Part shown: positions 7,386 to 15,917 of the stretch, in pieces | Numbering within the stretch: position 1 is the first letter of the stretch | Layout of the letters: every line of letters starts with the position of its first letter | Origin: Sphingomonas carotinifaciens | GTDB lineage: Bacteria > Pseudomonadota > Alphaproteobacteria > Sphingomonadales > Sphingomonadaceae | Length of the DNA stretch: 64,000 nt | Assembly: GCF_009789535.1 (NCBI RefSeq) | Contig: NZ_WSUT01000005.1 | Location: 1,327,001 to 1,391,000, forward strand | Direction of reading: 5' to 3' | Notes under the pieces: generated by a model | What the model was told of the DNA's origin: nothing | Databases searched by the model: none | What the model saw: only the letters and a program-made list of their open reading frames with translations | Program-made: the position numbers and the translations under genes

Positions 7386-9305
7386 ATGTCCGAGAAAACC
7401 GTCGACCGCTTCAACGAAGAAAAGTCCACCTTCTCCATCCGCGGCGCCGATACGCCCGATCTGGCGGTGGGGGTGGCGGCGATCCGCAACGTGCTGGCGA
7501 CGCTGCCGCTGCGTGCGGGCGTGTACCGGATGCAGGATGCGCGCGGCGACGTGCTGTATGTCGGCAAGGCGCGGGCGCTGAAGAACCGGGTGGCGAACTA
7601 TACCCAGGTCGACCGGCTACCCAAGCGGTTGCAGCGCATGGTGTCGCTCACCCGGTCGATGACCATCGTCACGACGAACAACGAGGCGGAGGCGCTGCTG
7701 CTGGAGGCGCAGCTGATCAAGCATTACCGCCCCGCCTATAACGTGCTGCTGCGCGACGATAAAAGCTTCCCCTTCATCCTGTTGCGGTCGGACCATGATT
7801 TCCCGCGGGTGCAGAAGCATCGCGGCGCCAGGCGGGCGGTGGGCAATTACTACGGCCCCTTCGCCAGCGCAGGATCGGTCAACAACACGCTGAACGCACT
7901 GCAAAAGCTGTTCCTGCTGCGCAGCTGCACCGACAGCTTCTTCAAGACGCGCGACCGACCGTGCCTGCTCTACCAGATCAAGCGCTGCTCGGCGCCGTGC
8001 GTGGGGCGGATCGACGCCGCCGGCTATGGCGAGCTGGTGGCGGACGCGAAGAGCTTCCTGGGCGGCAAATCGACGCAGGTGCAGGCCAAGCTGGGCGCGC
8101 AGATGCAGGCCGCGGCGGAGAACATGGATTTCGAACTGGCTGCGGTGCTGCGCGACCGGTTGAAGGCGCTGACCTTCATCCAGGGCACGCAGGCGATCAA
8201 CGCGGAAGGGGTGGGCGATGCCGACATCTTCGCGCTGGCGTGCAAGGACGGGGTGATCGGCATCCAGGCCTTCTTCATCCGCGGCGGACAGAATTGGGGG
8301 CATCGCAGCTTCTTCCCCGCGCACACCACCGATGTGCCCGAAGACGAGGTGATGACGAGCTTCCTGACGCAATTCTACGAGGAAGTGCCGCCGGCCAAGT
8401 CGATCCTCCTCGACCGGGATCTTGCCGAGGGGCCGCTGCTGAGCGAGGCGCTGGGCGAGCGTGCGGGGTACCGGGTGTCGATCGCGGTGCCGCAGCGGGG
8501 GGACCGGCGGCGGTTGATGGACCAGGCGAAGCGCAATGCGGTGGAGGCGTTGGAGCGGCGTCTGGCGGAGAGTACGACCCAGGCCAAATTGTTGCGCGAA
8601 GTCGCGGAGTTGTTCGACCTGCCCGAGCCGCCCGACCGCATCGAAATCTATGACAACAGCCACATCCAGGGCAGCAACGCACTGGGCGCGATGGTGGTCG
8701 CGGGGCCCGAGGGGTTCCGTAAAGGTCAGTATCGCAAATTCAACATCAAGGGCAACGAAGCCGCCACCAACGACGATTTCGCGATGATGCGCGAAGTGTT
8801 CCGTCGCCGCTTCGCCCGGCAGCTGGAGGAAGCGCCCGACCGCGACGACGGCACCTGGCCCGACCTGGTGCTGATCGACGGCGGTCGCGGACAGCTGAAC
8901 GCCGCCAAGGCGGTGCTGGAGGATCTGGGCATCGAGGATGTCTGTCTGGTGGGCGTCGCCAAGGGGCCGCACCACGGCCGCGACGGGCGCGAGGTATTCC
9001 ACATGATGGATGGTCGCGAGTTCCAGTTGCCGGTGAACGCGCCGGTGCTGTTCTACCTCCAGCGATTGCGCGACGAGGTGCACCGCTTCGTCATCGGCGC
9101 GCACCGCGAGAAGCGCGCCAAGGCGATGGGCGCGAGCCCGCTGGACGAGGTGCCCGGCATCGGCCCGGCGCGCAAGAAGGCGCTGTTGATGCATTTCGGC
9201 ACCGGTCGCGCGGTGCGCAATGCCAGCCTGGAAGACCTGAAGCGCGCGCCCGGCGTGTCGGCCGGCGTTGCGCAGCAGGTCTACGACTTCTACCATGCAC
9301 GTTGA
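7386..9305 (+). CDS. uvrC: Excinuclease ABC subunit C
   Basis: A 639-residue nuclease making both incisions in nucleotide excision repair. The N-terminal GIY-YIG domain (about 38-115) has AGVYRMQDARGDVLYVGKA. A UVR helix follows near 235-265 (AENMDFELAAVLRDRLKAL), which contacts UvrB. The C-terminal RNase H-like nuclease half includes EIYDNSHIQGSNALGAMVVA and LVLIDGGRGQLNAA with its catalytic Asp, and the tail has two helix-hairpin-helix motifs (LDEVPGIGPARKKALL and LKRAPGVSAGVAQQVY). A 28-residue N-terminal extension precedes the GIY-YIG domain. It is complete and of normal length. Confidence 0.98.
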   Translation: MSEKTVDRFNEEKSTFSIRGADTPDLAVGVAAIRNVLATLPLRAGVYRMQDARGDVLYVGKARALKNRVANYTQVDRLPKRLQRMVSLTRSMTIVTTNNEAEALLLEAQLIKHYRPAYNVLLRDDKSFPFILLRSDHDFPRVQKHRGARRAVGNYYGPFASAGSVNNTLNALQKLFLLRSCTDSFFKTRDRPCLLYQIKRCSAPCVGRIDAAGYGELVADAKSFLGGKSTQVQAKLGAQMQAAAENMDFELAAVLRDRLKALTFIQGTQAINAEGVGDADIFALACKDGVIGIQAFFIRGGQNWGHRSFFPAHTTDVPEDEVMTSFLTQFYEEVPPAKSILLDRDLAEGPLLSEALGERAGYRVSIAVPQRGDRRRLMDQAKRNAVEALERRLAESTTQAKLLREVAELFDLPEPPDRIEIYDNSHIQGSNALGAMVVAGPEGFRKGQYRKFNIKGNEAATNDDFAMMREVFRRRFARQLEEAPDRDDGTWPDLVLIDGGRGQLNAAKAVLEDLGIEDVCLVGVAKGPHHGRDGREVFHMMDGREFQLPVNAPVLFYLQRLRDEVHRFVIGAHREKRAKAMGASPLDEVPGIGPARKKALLMHFGTGRAVRNASLEDLKRAPGVSAGVAQQVYDFYHAR

Positions 9306-9361
9306 GCGATAGTAAAAACCCGGAAGCGAAATGTTCATTATCCTGTGTTACGCACAGGAGC

Positions 9362-10327
9362 ATGGTGACGCCTGTCTTCCTGACCGTGGATACCGAGTTC
9401 GCCTGGCGCCATCACCGCGCCGGATTGAACATGAAGGCGATCTATGACCGTTTCATCGAGCCGGTGGGCGTCGGATTGAGCTATCAACTCGATGTGTTGC
9501 GTCGTCATGGTTTGAAGGCGACCTTTTTCATCGATCCGATGCCGGCGGACATCTTCGGCATCGATCCAGTCCGGCGGATGGTGGAGGCGGTGCTGGAAGC
9601 GGGGCAGGAGGTGCAGTTGCACTGCCACCCGCACTGGCAGCAGGCGCGGGTCGATGATCGCGGTGCCGCGCATGACCGGTTCCAGCTCTACGAATATGAT
9701 CGCGACGAGCAGCAGGTGGTGCTGGCCCGGGCGACCGAGTTGCTGATGGCGGCGGGCGCGCCGCGCCCGGTCGCGTTCCGCGCGGGCAGCTATGCCGCCA
9801 ATGACGACACGCTGGCGGCGCTGGCGGCGCTGGGCTTCACCTATGACAGCAGCCATAACGGGGCGGAGCCGAAGCATAGCCGCATCACCCTGCCCGCACG
9901 GCAGGTGGCGCCCGTCACATGGCCGTCGGGGACACCGGGCATCATCGAGGTGCCGGTAACGGTGATCGAGGACCGGCCGGGACATTTGCGAACCTTTCAG
10001 ATCTGCGCGCTGTCGACCGAGGAAAGCTGCGACGCGCTGGAACATGCCGCCGCATCCGGCCACGCCGCGGTGACGATCGTCAGCCACAGTTTCGAACTGG
10101 CCAACCGGTCCGCCACCCGTGCCAATGCGGTGCATGTCCGCCGGTTCGACGCGCTGTGCGAAATGCTGCACCAGATGGCGTCGGTGCTGCCGACCCGGCA
10201 TTTCGCCGAGATGCCGGCGTTGCGGCTGGGGCAGGAGGACGCGGTCCTCGGCCCTGACAGCCTGCGGACCCGCTGGCGGCAGGCCGAACAGCTTTGGTCG
10301 AACCTTGTGGAAGAGCGGCGGGCGTGA
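9362..10327 (+). CDS. Polysaccharide deacetylase-family protein
   Basis: A 321-residue protein of the NodB/carbohydrate esterase 4-like fold. LTVDTE near the N-terminus is the position of the first metal-site aspartate, and QLHCHPHWQ near residue 90 supplies the His pair; RAGSYAAN around 145 is the third conserved motif. No signal peptide is apparent, so a cytoplasmic or glycan-precursor role is likely. The start ATG is very close to an AGGAG (9356-9360); GTG at 9365 is an alternative. The stop overlaps the next gene by 4 bases (GTGA), so the two are probably translated together on the same glycan or lipid substrate (inference). Confidence 0.78.
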   Translation: MVTPVFLTVDTEFAWRHHRAGLNMKAIYDRFIEPVGVGLSYQLDVLRRHGLKATFFIDPMPADIFGIDPVRRMVEAVLEAGQEVQLHCHPHWQQARVDDRGAAHDRFQLYEYDRDEQQVVLARATELLMAAGAPRPVAFRAGSYAANDDTLAALAALGFTYDSSHNGAEPKHSRITLPARQVAPVTWPSGTPGIIEVPVTVIEDRPGHLRTFQICALSTEESCDALEHAAASGHAAVTIVSHSFELANRSATRANAVHVRRFDALCEMLHQMASVLPTRHFAEMPALRLGQEDAVLGPDSLRTRWRQAEQLWSNLVEERRA

Positions 10328-11208
10328 CCGCGGCGCGGGTAAGGCTGAAATTCCAGGTCGGCGCGCGGACCCTGGCCGGTGTGTCCCGCCGTTTGGAACG
10401 TCTTCCACTCGGGCTGGAGGCGGTGCTTTCGGGAGCGGTTCCCGTACTGCCGCCGATCGGGGCGGCGGACGGGTATCTGGTCACGTCGCTGCCCGCCGCG
10501 CATCTGGACGCGCTGACAGGGGCGTGGCCGCTGACCGCGGTGCGCCAGCGTTATACCCGCCATCATGTCGACCTTGCCCGCGGACATGAGGCGTGGATGG
10601 CCGGGCTGTCGGGTCAGGCGCGGTCGGGCTTGCGTCGCAAGACGAAGCGGCTGGGCGGGACGGTGCGCGCATATCGCAGCGCGGCCGAGGTCGGCGCGTT
10701 CCTGGACCTGGCGATCCCGCTGGCGGCGCGCACCTATCAGGCGCGCCATGGACTGGATGCGGCACTGTCCGACGATGCCGCGTTCCGGCGGGGAATCGTG
10801 CAGGCCGCGCGCGAAGACCGGGTGCGTGCCTGGGCGATGTGCGTCGGGGAACGCCCGATTGCCTATTTATGCTGTACCGGGCAGGGGCGGGCGCTCCGTT
10901 ACGATCATGTCGGGCATGATCCCGATTTTGCTGACCGGTCGCCGGGCACGGTGCTGATGGCGGAGGCGCTGGCCGATCTGTTCGGCGACCGCTTCGCCTG
11001 GTTCGACTTTCTGGAAGGCGAGGGGCAGCACAAGCGGCAGTTCGCGACCGGTGGCACCGAATGTCTGGACCTGCTGATGCTGCGCCCGACCATCGCCAAC
11101 CGGGTCGTGCTGGCGGCGCTGGGCGGGTTCGAGGGCGGCGTCGCGCTGGCGCGCCGGAGCCTGGCGGCGTCACCGTTGCGCGGGCGGATGCGAACCCTTA
11201 GACGCTGA
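10324..11208 (+). CDS. GNAT-type N-acetyltransferase (BioF2/CelD-like)
   Basis: A 294-residue protein with a GTG start in a GTGA overlap with the deacetylase. The C-terminal two thirds match the acetyltransferase domain of the CelD/BcsL/FemAB-like group: LSGQARSGLRRKTKRL, then FLDLAIPLAARTYQA, RPIAYLCC, and the closing FDFLEGEGQHKRQFATG motif in which Lys and Arg are typical of polysaccharide-linked members. The N-terminal 90 residues are less recognisable. Such proteins acetylate or transfer acyl groups to exported polysaccharides; pairing with a deacetylase suggests modification of one glycan, but the substrate is not visible. Confidence 0.72.
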   Translation: MTAARVRLKFQVGARTLAGVSRRLERLPLGLEAVLSGAVPVLPPIGAADGYLVTSLPAAHLDALTGAWPLTAVRQRYTRHHVDLARGHEAWMAGLSGQARSGLRRKTKRLGGTVRAYRSAAEVGAFLDLAIPLAARTYQARHGLDAALSDDAAFRRGIVQAAREDRVRAWAMCVGERPIAYLCCTGQGRALRYDHVGHDPDFADRSPGTVLMAEALADLFGDRFAWFDFLEGEGQHKRQFATGGTECLDLLMLRPTIANRVVLAALGGFEGGVALARRSLAASPLRGRMRTLRR

Positions 11209-11214
11209 ACCCGC

Positions 11215-11946
11215 ATGCGCATCGCGGGGCCCGCCATTATCCTGTCGATCCGCGCACATGGCGAGCATGGCGCGATCGTGCGCGCGCTCACCCGCAGCGA
11301 CGGGGTGCAGGCCGGTTATGTCCGGGGCGGCCGGTCGCGGACGTTGCGGCCGATCCTGCAGCCGGCGAACACGATATCGGGTGAATGGCGGGCGCGCACC
11401 GCCGAGCAACTGCCGGCGCTAACCGTGGAACTGGTGGATACGCGCGCGACGCTGCACGGCGAGCCGCTGGCGGCGAGCGCGCTGGAATGGCTGACTGCGC
11501 TGACCGCGGCGGCGCTGCCGGAGGCACAGCCCTATCCGCGAGTCTATGACGCGCTGGACGGCGTGCTGGGCGCGATCGCGGTGGCCCCCTCTGCGCGGGG
11601 ATGGGCGACGGGGCTGGTGCGCTATGAGCTGCTGTTGCTGGCCGAACTGGGCTTCGGGCTGGACCTGTCCGCCTGCACCGTCAGCCGGGCGACGGAGGAT
11701 CTGGGCTATGTCAGCCCGCGCAGCGGCGCGGCGGTGGCACGCGGTGCCGCGCGGGGCTATGAGGCCAAGCTGCTGCCCCTGCCCGATTTCCTGCGCGAAG
11801 GGGGGGCGGCGGAGTGGCCCGACATCTTTGATGGATTGCGGATCACCGGGCATTTCCTGGCACGCGACCTGCTGCCGGGGCCGCGCAGCGACGTGCTGGC
11901 CGCGCGCGAGCGGCTGGTGGAGCGGTTGAAAAGGGCGGTTGCGTGA
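11215..11946 (+). CDS. recO: DNA repair protein RecO
   Basis: A 243-residue protein that loads RecA on SSB-coated single-stranded DNA with RecR and RecF. The N-terminal OB-fold is recognised by [33 protein letters not shown], and the central helical domain by [24 protein letters not shown]. The zinc-binding cysteines present in some RecO proteins are absent; only one Cys is seen in the region. The gene follows the acetyltransferase by 6 bases and is followed by leuB 56 bases later. In several sphingomonads recO lies near leuB. Confidence 0.93.
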   Translation: MRIAGPAIILSIRAHGEHGAIVRALTRSDGVQAGYVRGGRSRTLRPILQPANTISGEWRARTAEQLPALTVELVDTRATLHGEPLAASALEWLTALTAAALPEAQPYPRVYDALDGVLGAIAVAPSARGWATGLVRYELLLLAELGFGLDLSACTVSRATEDLGYVSPRSGAAVARGAARGYEAKLLPLPDFLREGGAAEWPDIFDGLRITGHFLARDLLPGPRSDVLAARERLVERLKRAVA

Positions 11947-12002
11947 CGGCGGCGCGGCCGGCAAGAGGCCGCGCATCCAGACGACAAGCGAAGGGGTTCA
12001 GG

Positions 12003-13046
12003 ATGGCGACGATCGCGGTACTCGCAGGCGATGGCATCGGTCCGGAGGTGACGGCCGCCGCGCGGCGCGTGCTGGAAACGCTGAACCTGGGGCTTTCCTT
12101 CGAGGAAGCGGCGGTCGGTGGCGCCGGGTACGAGGCGGCGGACCATCCCCTGCCGCCCGAGACGATCGCGGTGGCCGAACGCGCCGACGCGCTGTTGTTC
12201 GGCGCGGTGGGCGATCCGCGCTTCGACATGCTGGAGCGGGCGTTCCGGCCGGAACAGGCGATATTGGGCCTGCGCAAGCATTTCGGGCTGTTCGCCAATC
12301 TGCGTCCGGCGCGGCTGTTCGCCGGGCTGGAGGATGCCTCCGCGCTGCGTCCCGAGGTGGCGAGTGCGATCGACATGGTGATCGTGCGCGAACTGACCGG
12401 CGACGTCTATTTCGGCGCCAAGGGGCAGGGCCGGAATGCGGAGGGTCTGCGCGAGGGGCATGACCTGATGCGCTATGACGAGGCGGAGGTGGCGCGGATT
12501 GCGCGGGTCGGATTCGAGACGGCGCGCAAGCGGCGCGGCAAGCTGACCTCGGTCGACAAGGCCAATGTGCTGGAAACCTCGCAATTGTGGCGCGACGTGG
12601 TGCTGGAGGTGGCGCGCGACTATCCCGATGTCACGCTGTCGCACATGTATGTCGACAATGCCGCGATGCAGCTGGTGCGCAATCCCGGCCAGTTCGACGT
12701 GATCGTGACCGGCAACCTGTTCGGCGATATCCTGTCCGACCAGGCATCGATGTGCGCAGGATCGATCGGGATGCTGCCGTCCGCCGCGCTGGGCGCGACC
12801 GGCAAGGGGCTGTACGAGCCGATCCATGGCTCGGCACCCGATATCGCCGGGCGGGGCAAGGCCAATCCGTGCGCGGCGATCCTGTCCGCCGCGATGATGC
12901 TGCGCCACTCGCTGGGGCAGGCGGCCGCGGCCGACCGGATCGACGCGGCGGTGGCGGATGCGATCCGCGGCGGCGCGCGTACCGCCGACCTGGGCGGGAC
13001 GCTGTCGACGGAGGCGATGACGGACGCGGTGCTGGCCCACCTGTAA
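12003..13046 (+). CDS. leuB: 3-isopropylmalate dehydrogenase
   Basis: A 347-residue enzyme of leucine biosynthesis, oxidatively decarboxylating 3-isopropylmalate with NAD+. The start at 12003 is preceded by AAGGGGTTCAGG. Conserved elements: [12 protein letters not shown] at the N-terminus, GAVGDPRFD, the substrate loop [17 protein letters not shown], Lys in [16 protein letters not shown], the metal-binding [17 protein letters not shown], and the nucleotide-binding [18 protein letters not shown]. It shares one base with the next gene (TAATG), so the glycosyltransferase is probably translated by re-initiation. leuC and leuD are not in the window. Confidence 0.98.
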   Translation: MATIAVLAGDGIGPEVTAAARRVLETLNLGLSFEEAAVGGAGYEAADHPLPPETIAVAERADALLFGAVGDPRFDMLERAFRPEQAILGLRKHFGLFANLRPARLFAGLEDASALRPEVASAIDMVIVRELTGDVYFGAKGQGRNAEGLREGHDLMRYDEAEVARIARVGFETARKRRGKLTSVDKANVLETSQLWRDVVLEVARDYPDVTLSHMYVDNAAMQLVRNPGQFDVIVTGNLFGDILSDQASMCAGSIGMLPSAALGATGKGLYEPIHGSAPDIAGRGKANPCAAILSAAMMLRHSLGQAAAADRIDAAVADAIRGGARTADLGGTLSTEAMTDAVLAHL

Positions 13047-14146
13047 TGGCCGACCTGCTGGAGCTTGCGGTCGTCATCCCGACGTTCAACGAGCGGGCGA
13101 ACGTGCCCGTGCTGATCGCGCGGCTGACCCAGGCTCTGGCGGGGCGGCGGTGGGAGGCGATCTTCGTCGACGACGACAGCCCGGACGGCACGGCGGAGGC
13201 GGCGCGCGAACTGGGCCGGGTGGACGCACGCGTGCGGGTGATCCAGCGTATCGGCCGGCGTAGCCTGTCCTCCGCCTGTATCGAGGGGATGTGCGCGACC
13301 GCGGCCCCCTTCGTCGCGGTGATCGACGGCGACCTCCAGCATGACGAGACGCTGCTGCCCGCGATGCTGGACCGGTTGCAGCGGGACGAGGCGCTGGACC
13401 TGGTGGTGGGGTCGCGTTTCGTGGCCGGTGGCGGCACCGGCGAATGGGACCGCGACCGGGTGGCGAAATCGGCGCTGGCGACCCGGCTGTCGCGCCGCGT
13501 GCTGAAGGCCGACCTGTCCGATCCGATGAGCGGCTTCTTCATGATCCGCAGCACGGTGGCGCGGGCCGTGGTGCCCGAATTGTCGGCGATCGGCTTCAAG
13601 ATCCTGCTCGACATCATGACCGCGGCGCCGCGGCCGCTGGCCTTTGTCGAGATGCCCTATACCTTCCGGGTGCGGACCGAGGGCGAGTCGAAGCTCGATC
13701 ACGTCGTCGCGATGGAATATCTGATCGCGCTGTACGACCGCATGTTCGGGCGGTTCGTGCCGGTGCGCTTTGCGATGTTCTCGGCGATCGGGGTGCTGGG
13801 GGTGGGCGTGCACATGGCGACGCTCAGCCTGGTATTCCTGGGGGCGGGGGCCAGCTTCCTGCTGGCGCAGATCCTCGCCACGGTGGTGGCGATGACGTTC
13901 AACTTCTTTCTGAACAACGCACTGACCTATCGCGACCGGCGGTTGAAGGGGGTGCGCGCGCTGGTCGACGGATGGGTGTCGTTCTGCGTGGTGTGTTCGG
14001 TGGGGGCGGTTGCCAATGTCGGCGTCGCCGCCTTCCTGCATGACGTGCGCAGCAGCGAATGGGCGGCCTCCGCACTGGTCGGGGTGCTGATCGGCGCGGT
14101 GTGGAATTACGCGCTGTCGTCCCGGTTCGTCTGGGGACGGTATTGA
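13046..14146 (+). CDS. Polyprenyl-phosphate glycosyltransferase (GT2) fused to a GtrA membrane domain
   Basis: A 366-residue two-domain protein. Residues 1-235 are a GT2 domain like dolichyl-phosphate mannose synthase: VVIPTFNERANVPVLI, FVDDDSPDGTAE, and the metal-binding VIDGDLQHDE. Residues 240-366 form a GtrA-type domain with four membrane helices (PVRFAMFSAIGVLGVGVH ... FNFFLNNALTYRDRR). DPM1-GtrA fusions are thought to make and flip a lipid-linked sugar for glycosylation of envelope polymers or proteins. A PMT-type transferase that could use such a donor is encoded 0.4 kb away on the opposite strand. The linkage to leuB is probably only transcriptional. Confidence 0.88.
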   Translation: MADLLELAVVIPTFNERANVPVLIARLTQALAGRRWEAIFVDDDSPDGTAEAARELGRVDARVRVIQRIGRRSLSSACIEGMCATAAPFVAVIDGDLQHDETLLPAMLDRLQRDEALDLVVGSRFVAGGGTGEWDRDRVAKSALATRLSRRVLKADLSDPMSGFFMIRSTVARAVVPELSAIGFKILLDIMTAAPRPLAFVEMPYTFRVRTEGESKLDHVVAMEYLIALYDRMFGRFVPVRFAMFSAIGVLGVGVHMATLSLVFLGAGASFLLAQILATVVAMTFNFFLNNALTYRDRRLKGVRALVDGWVSFCVVCSVGAVANVGVAAFLHDVRSSEWAASALVGVLIGAVWNYALSSRFVWGRY

Positions 14147-14153
14147 GGGCGTC

Positions 14154-14399
14154 TCACCGGGGCGCGGCGGCAAGCTCCGGATAGGTTCGGTGCAGGGCTT
14201 CGGAGGCTTCGGCGAGCGCCTGGCGGGCGGCGATGAGTTGCCGGTTGGCGCGCAACGGATCGTCGAACCGTCCCAGGTCGGACATCACCGGTCCCTCGAA
14301 ATAGCGCAGGGCGTCCAGAGCGGCGTCGATCGCATGCAGGATGTCCTGCTGCTCCAGTTCGATCAAGGTGAGTCGTTCGGCTTCCAGGCGGAAAGGCAT
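14154..14399 (-). CDS. Small hypothetical protein, Ala/Leu-rich helical
   Basis: An 81-residue frame with an ATG start, rich in Ala, Leu, Glu and Arg (LTLIELEQQDILHAIDAALD ... RQLIAARQALAEASEALHRTY), predicted fully alpha-helical with no membrane segment or signal peptide. It lies convergent with the GT2-GtrA gene 8 bases apart. The composition looks coding rather than random shadow, and the opposite strand has no conserved frame here, but I recognise no family. It could be a small conserved sphingomonad protein or a spurious ORF. Confidence 0.45.
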   Translation of the reverse strand: MPFRLEAERLTLIELEQQDILHAIDAALDALRYFEGPVMSDLGRFDDPLRANRQLIAARQALAEASEALHRTYPELAAAPR

Positions 14400-14593
14400 G
14401 GCTGACGGTCCGGTTCGCTACATCTTGTCCTACTATCCCACGCATGATGACCACATGCCAGCAGTCAGATTACTTTCGCGCAGCGGGCATAAATCATTCG
14501 AAATCATGGATTTTGCCACAAGCGTCTGAAAGGTGCTGGCGGAAAACTGCATACCGCTATGCCGATGTATGCACAAAGGCGATTCGCCGCGGC

Positions 14594-15829
14594 TCAGTTC
14601 CAACCGGGCAAAAGGGTCCAGCGACGGAACGAGTCGGGCTGTGCGAGCGGAGCGGCGGAGAGGATCGGATAGAACCAAAGGAACAGCGTGGCGGCAGCGA
14701 TCAGGAGGGTCTCGTCCCATTCGCGCAAAGCACGGCGCCAGTGATCGGCGGCCACCGCGATCACGATCGGCAACCACAGGCTGGGCAGATAGTAATAGTA
14801 GAAAAAGCCGAGGGATTTCGGAATGATTGCCCAGATCAGGTAACTGCCCAGCCACAGTGCGGCGACGCCGCCCAGCCGGACATTGCGGCGGCGCACCGCC
14901 CCCCAGAGGCAGGCGGCGACCGCCACCAAGCCACCCCACATCACCACCGGATTGCCGACCATCAGGATGCCGCGCTGTGCGCCGTCTGCGACGTCGTAGA
15001 AATACCAGATCGGGCGCAGCATCAGCGGCCAGCTCCACCAGTCCGACTGATAGGTGTGCGCCGACAGGACCTGGGTCTGCTGGTGATAGATGTCGAGCTG
15101 GAAGGGGAGCAGCGTGGCTATGCTCAGCGGATTGTCCGAGTAGAAAAAGGCGGGCGCAAAGGTGGCGAGATAGGTGACGCCGCCGACAAGGCCGAGGATG
15201 AGCCAGGCGCGCACGACCGACAGGCCGGGCCAGCGCGCCGGGTCGCGGTGCCGGAGGATCGCGATGGCGAGCGCGGCATAGCCGACATAGGGGATCGCGG
15301 TCCATTTCGTCCCCGCGGCCAGCCCGAGCAGAACGGCGCCCAGCGTCCAGCGGGCGGTGGCATGCGGCCCGCGCATCGCCCACAGCATGGCGGCGACGGC
15401 CAGCACCACAAAGGCGGCCATGAAGCCGTCGAGCATGGCGATGCGCGCCTGGACGAGCAGGGTGAAGTTGAACAGCGCGAGCAGGGTGCCGAGGATCGCG
15501 GGCCGCAGCCGCCGGGTGGTCAGCCACAGGATCCAGAACACCCCGCCCACCGTCGCCGTGCCCGCCAGCGTCGACAACGCGCGCCAGCCGGCGGGACCGT
15601 CGCCGAAAAGCAGAATGCCGAGTGCGATCAGCGTCTTGCCGAGCAGGGGATGCTCGATATTGGTGTGCCCGGCCAGCGCCAGCAGGGTGCGCGCGGCGGG
15701 CACGTAATGCACCTCGTCAAAGACGAGGCGATGCGGAATGGTCAGCCGCCAGGTGAACAGCGCCTGCGCCGCCGCCATCAGCAGCAGCGCGACGGGCAGG
15801 GGGCGACGAAGTGGGGCGGGGACATGCAT
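14594..15829 (-). CDS. PMT-family (GT39/GT83-type) membrane glycosyltransferase
   Basis: A 411-residue polytopic membrane protein, about 9-10 helices. The first periplasmic loop has the catalytic acidic pair RLVFDEVHYVPAARTLL, then EHPLLGKTLIALG and the GWRALSTLAGTATVGGVFW helix, all typical of protein O-mannosyltransferases and the related phospholipid-carrier-dependent transferases. They transfer a sugar from a polyprenyl phosphate to a protein or to lipid A/polymer. The start MHVPAPLRRP at 15829 was chosen because the upstream extension has no membrane or family character. It is divergent from metZ. The acceptor is unknown; a pairing with the nearby GT2-GtrA is plausible. Confidence 0.88.
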   Translation of the reverse strand: MHVPAPLRRPLPVALLLMAAAQALFTWRLTIPHRLVFDEVHYVPAARTLLALAGHTNIEHPLLGKTLIALGILLFGDGPAGWRALSTLAGTATVGGVFWILWLTTRRLRPAILGTLLALFNFTLLVQARIAMLDGFMAAFVVLAVAAMLWAMRGPHATARWTLGAVLLGLAAGTKWTAIPYVGYAALAIAILRHRDPARWPGLSVVRAWLILGLVGGVTYLATFAPAFFYSDNPLSIATLLPFQLDIYHQQTQVLSAHTYQSDWWSWPLMLRPIWYFYDVADGAQRGILMVGNPVVMWGGLVAVAACLWGAVRRRNVRLGGVAALWLGSYLIWAIIPKSLGFFYYYYLPSLWLPIVIAVAADHWRRALREWDETLLIAAATLFLWFYPILSAAPLAQPDSFRRWTLLPGWN

Positions 15830-15917
15830 CGTGCGCCATGGTGGCGTGCCACATGGCGGTTGGGAAGGCCGCAACGGGGCTTGCCGATGACCGCCGGCCC
15901 CGGCAAAGGCTGCAATC

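Noticed and set aside
15830..15917. SAM-II riboswitch before metZ
   Set aside because: The conserved loop and 3' end of SAM-II are missing; kept only as an unexplained structured leader in the findings.
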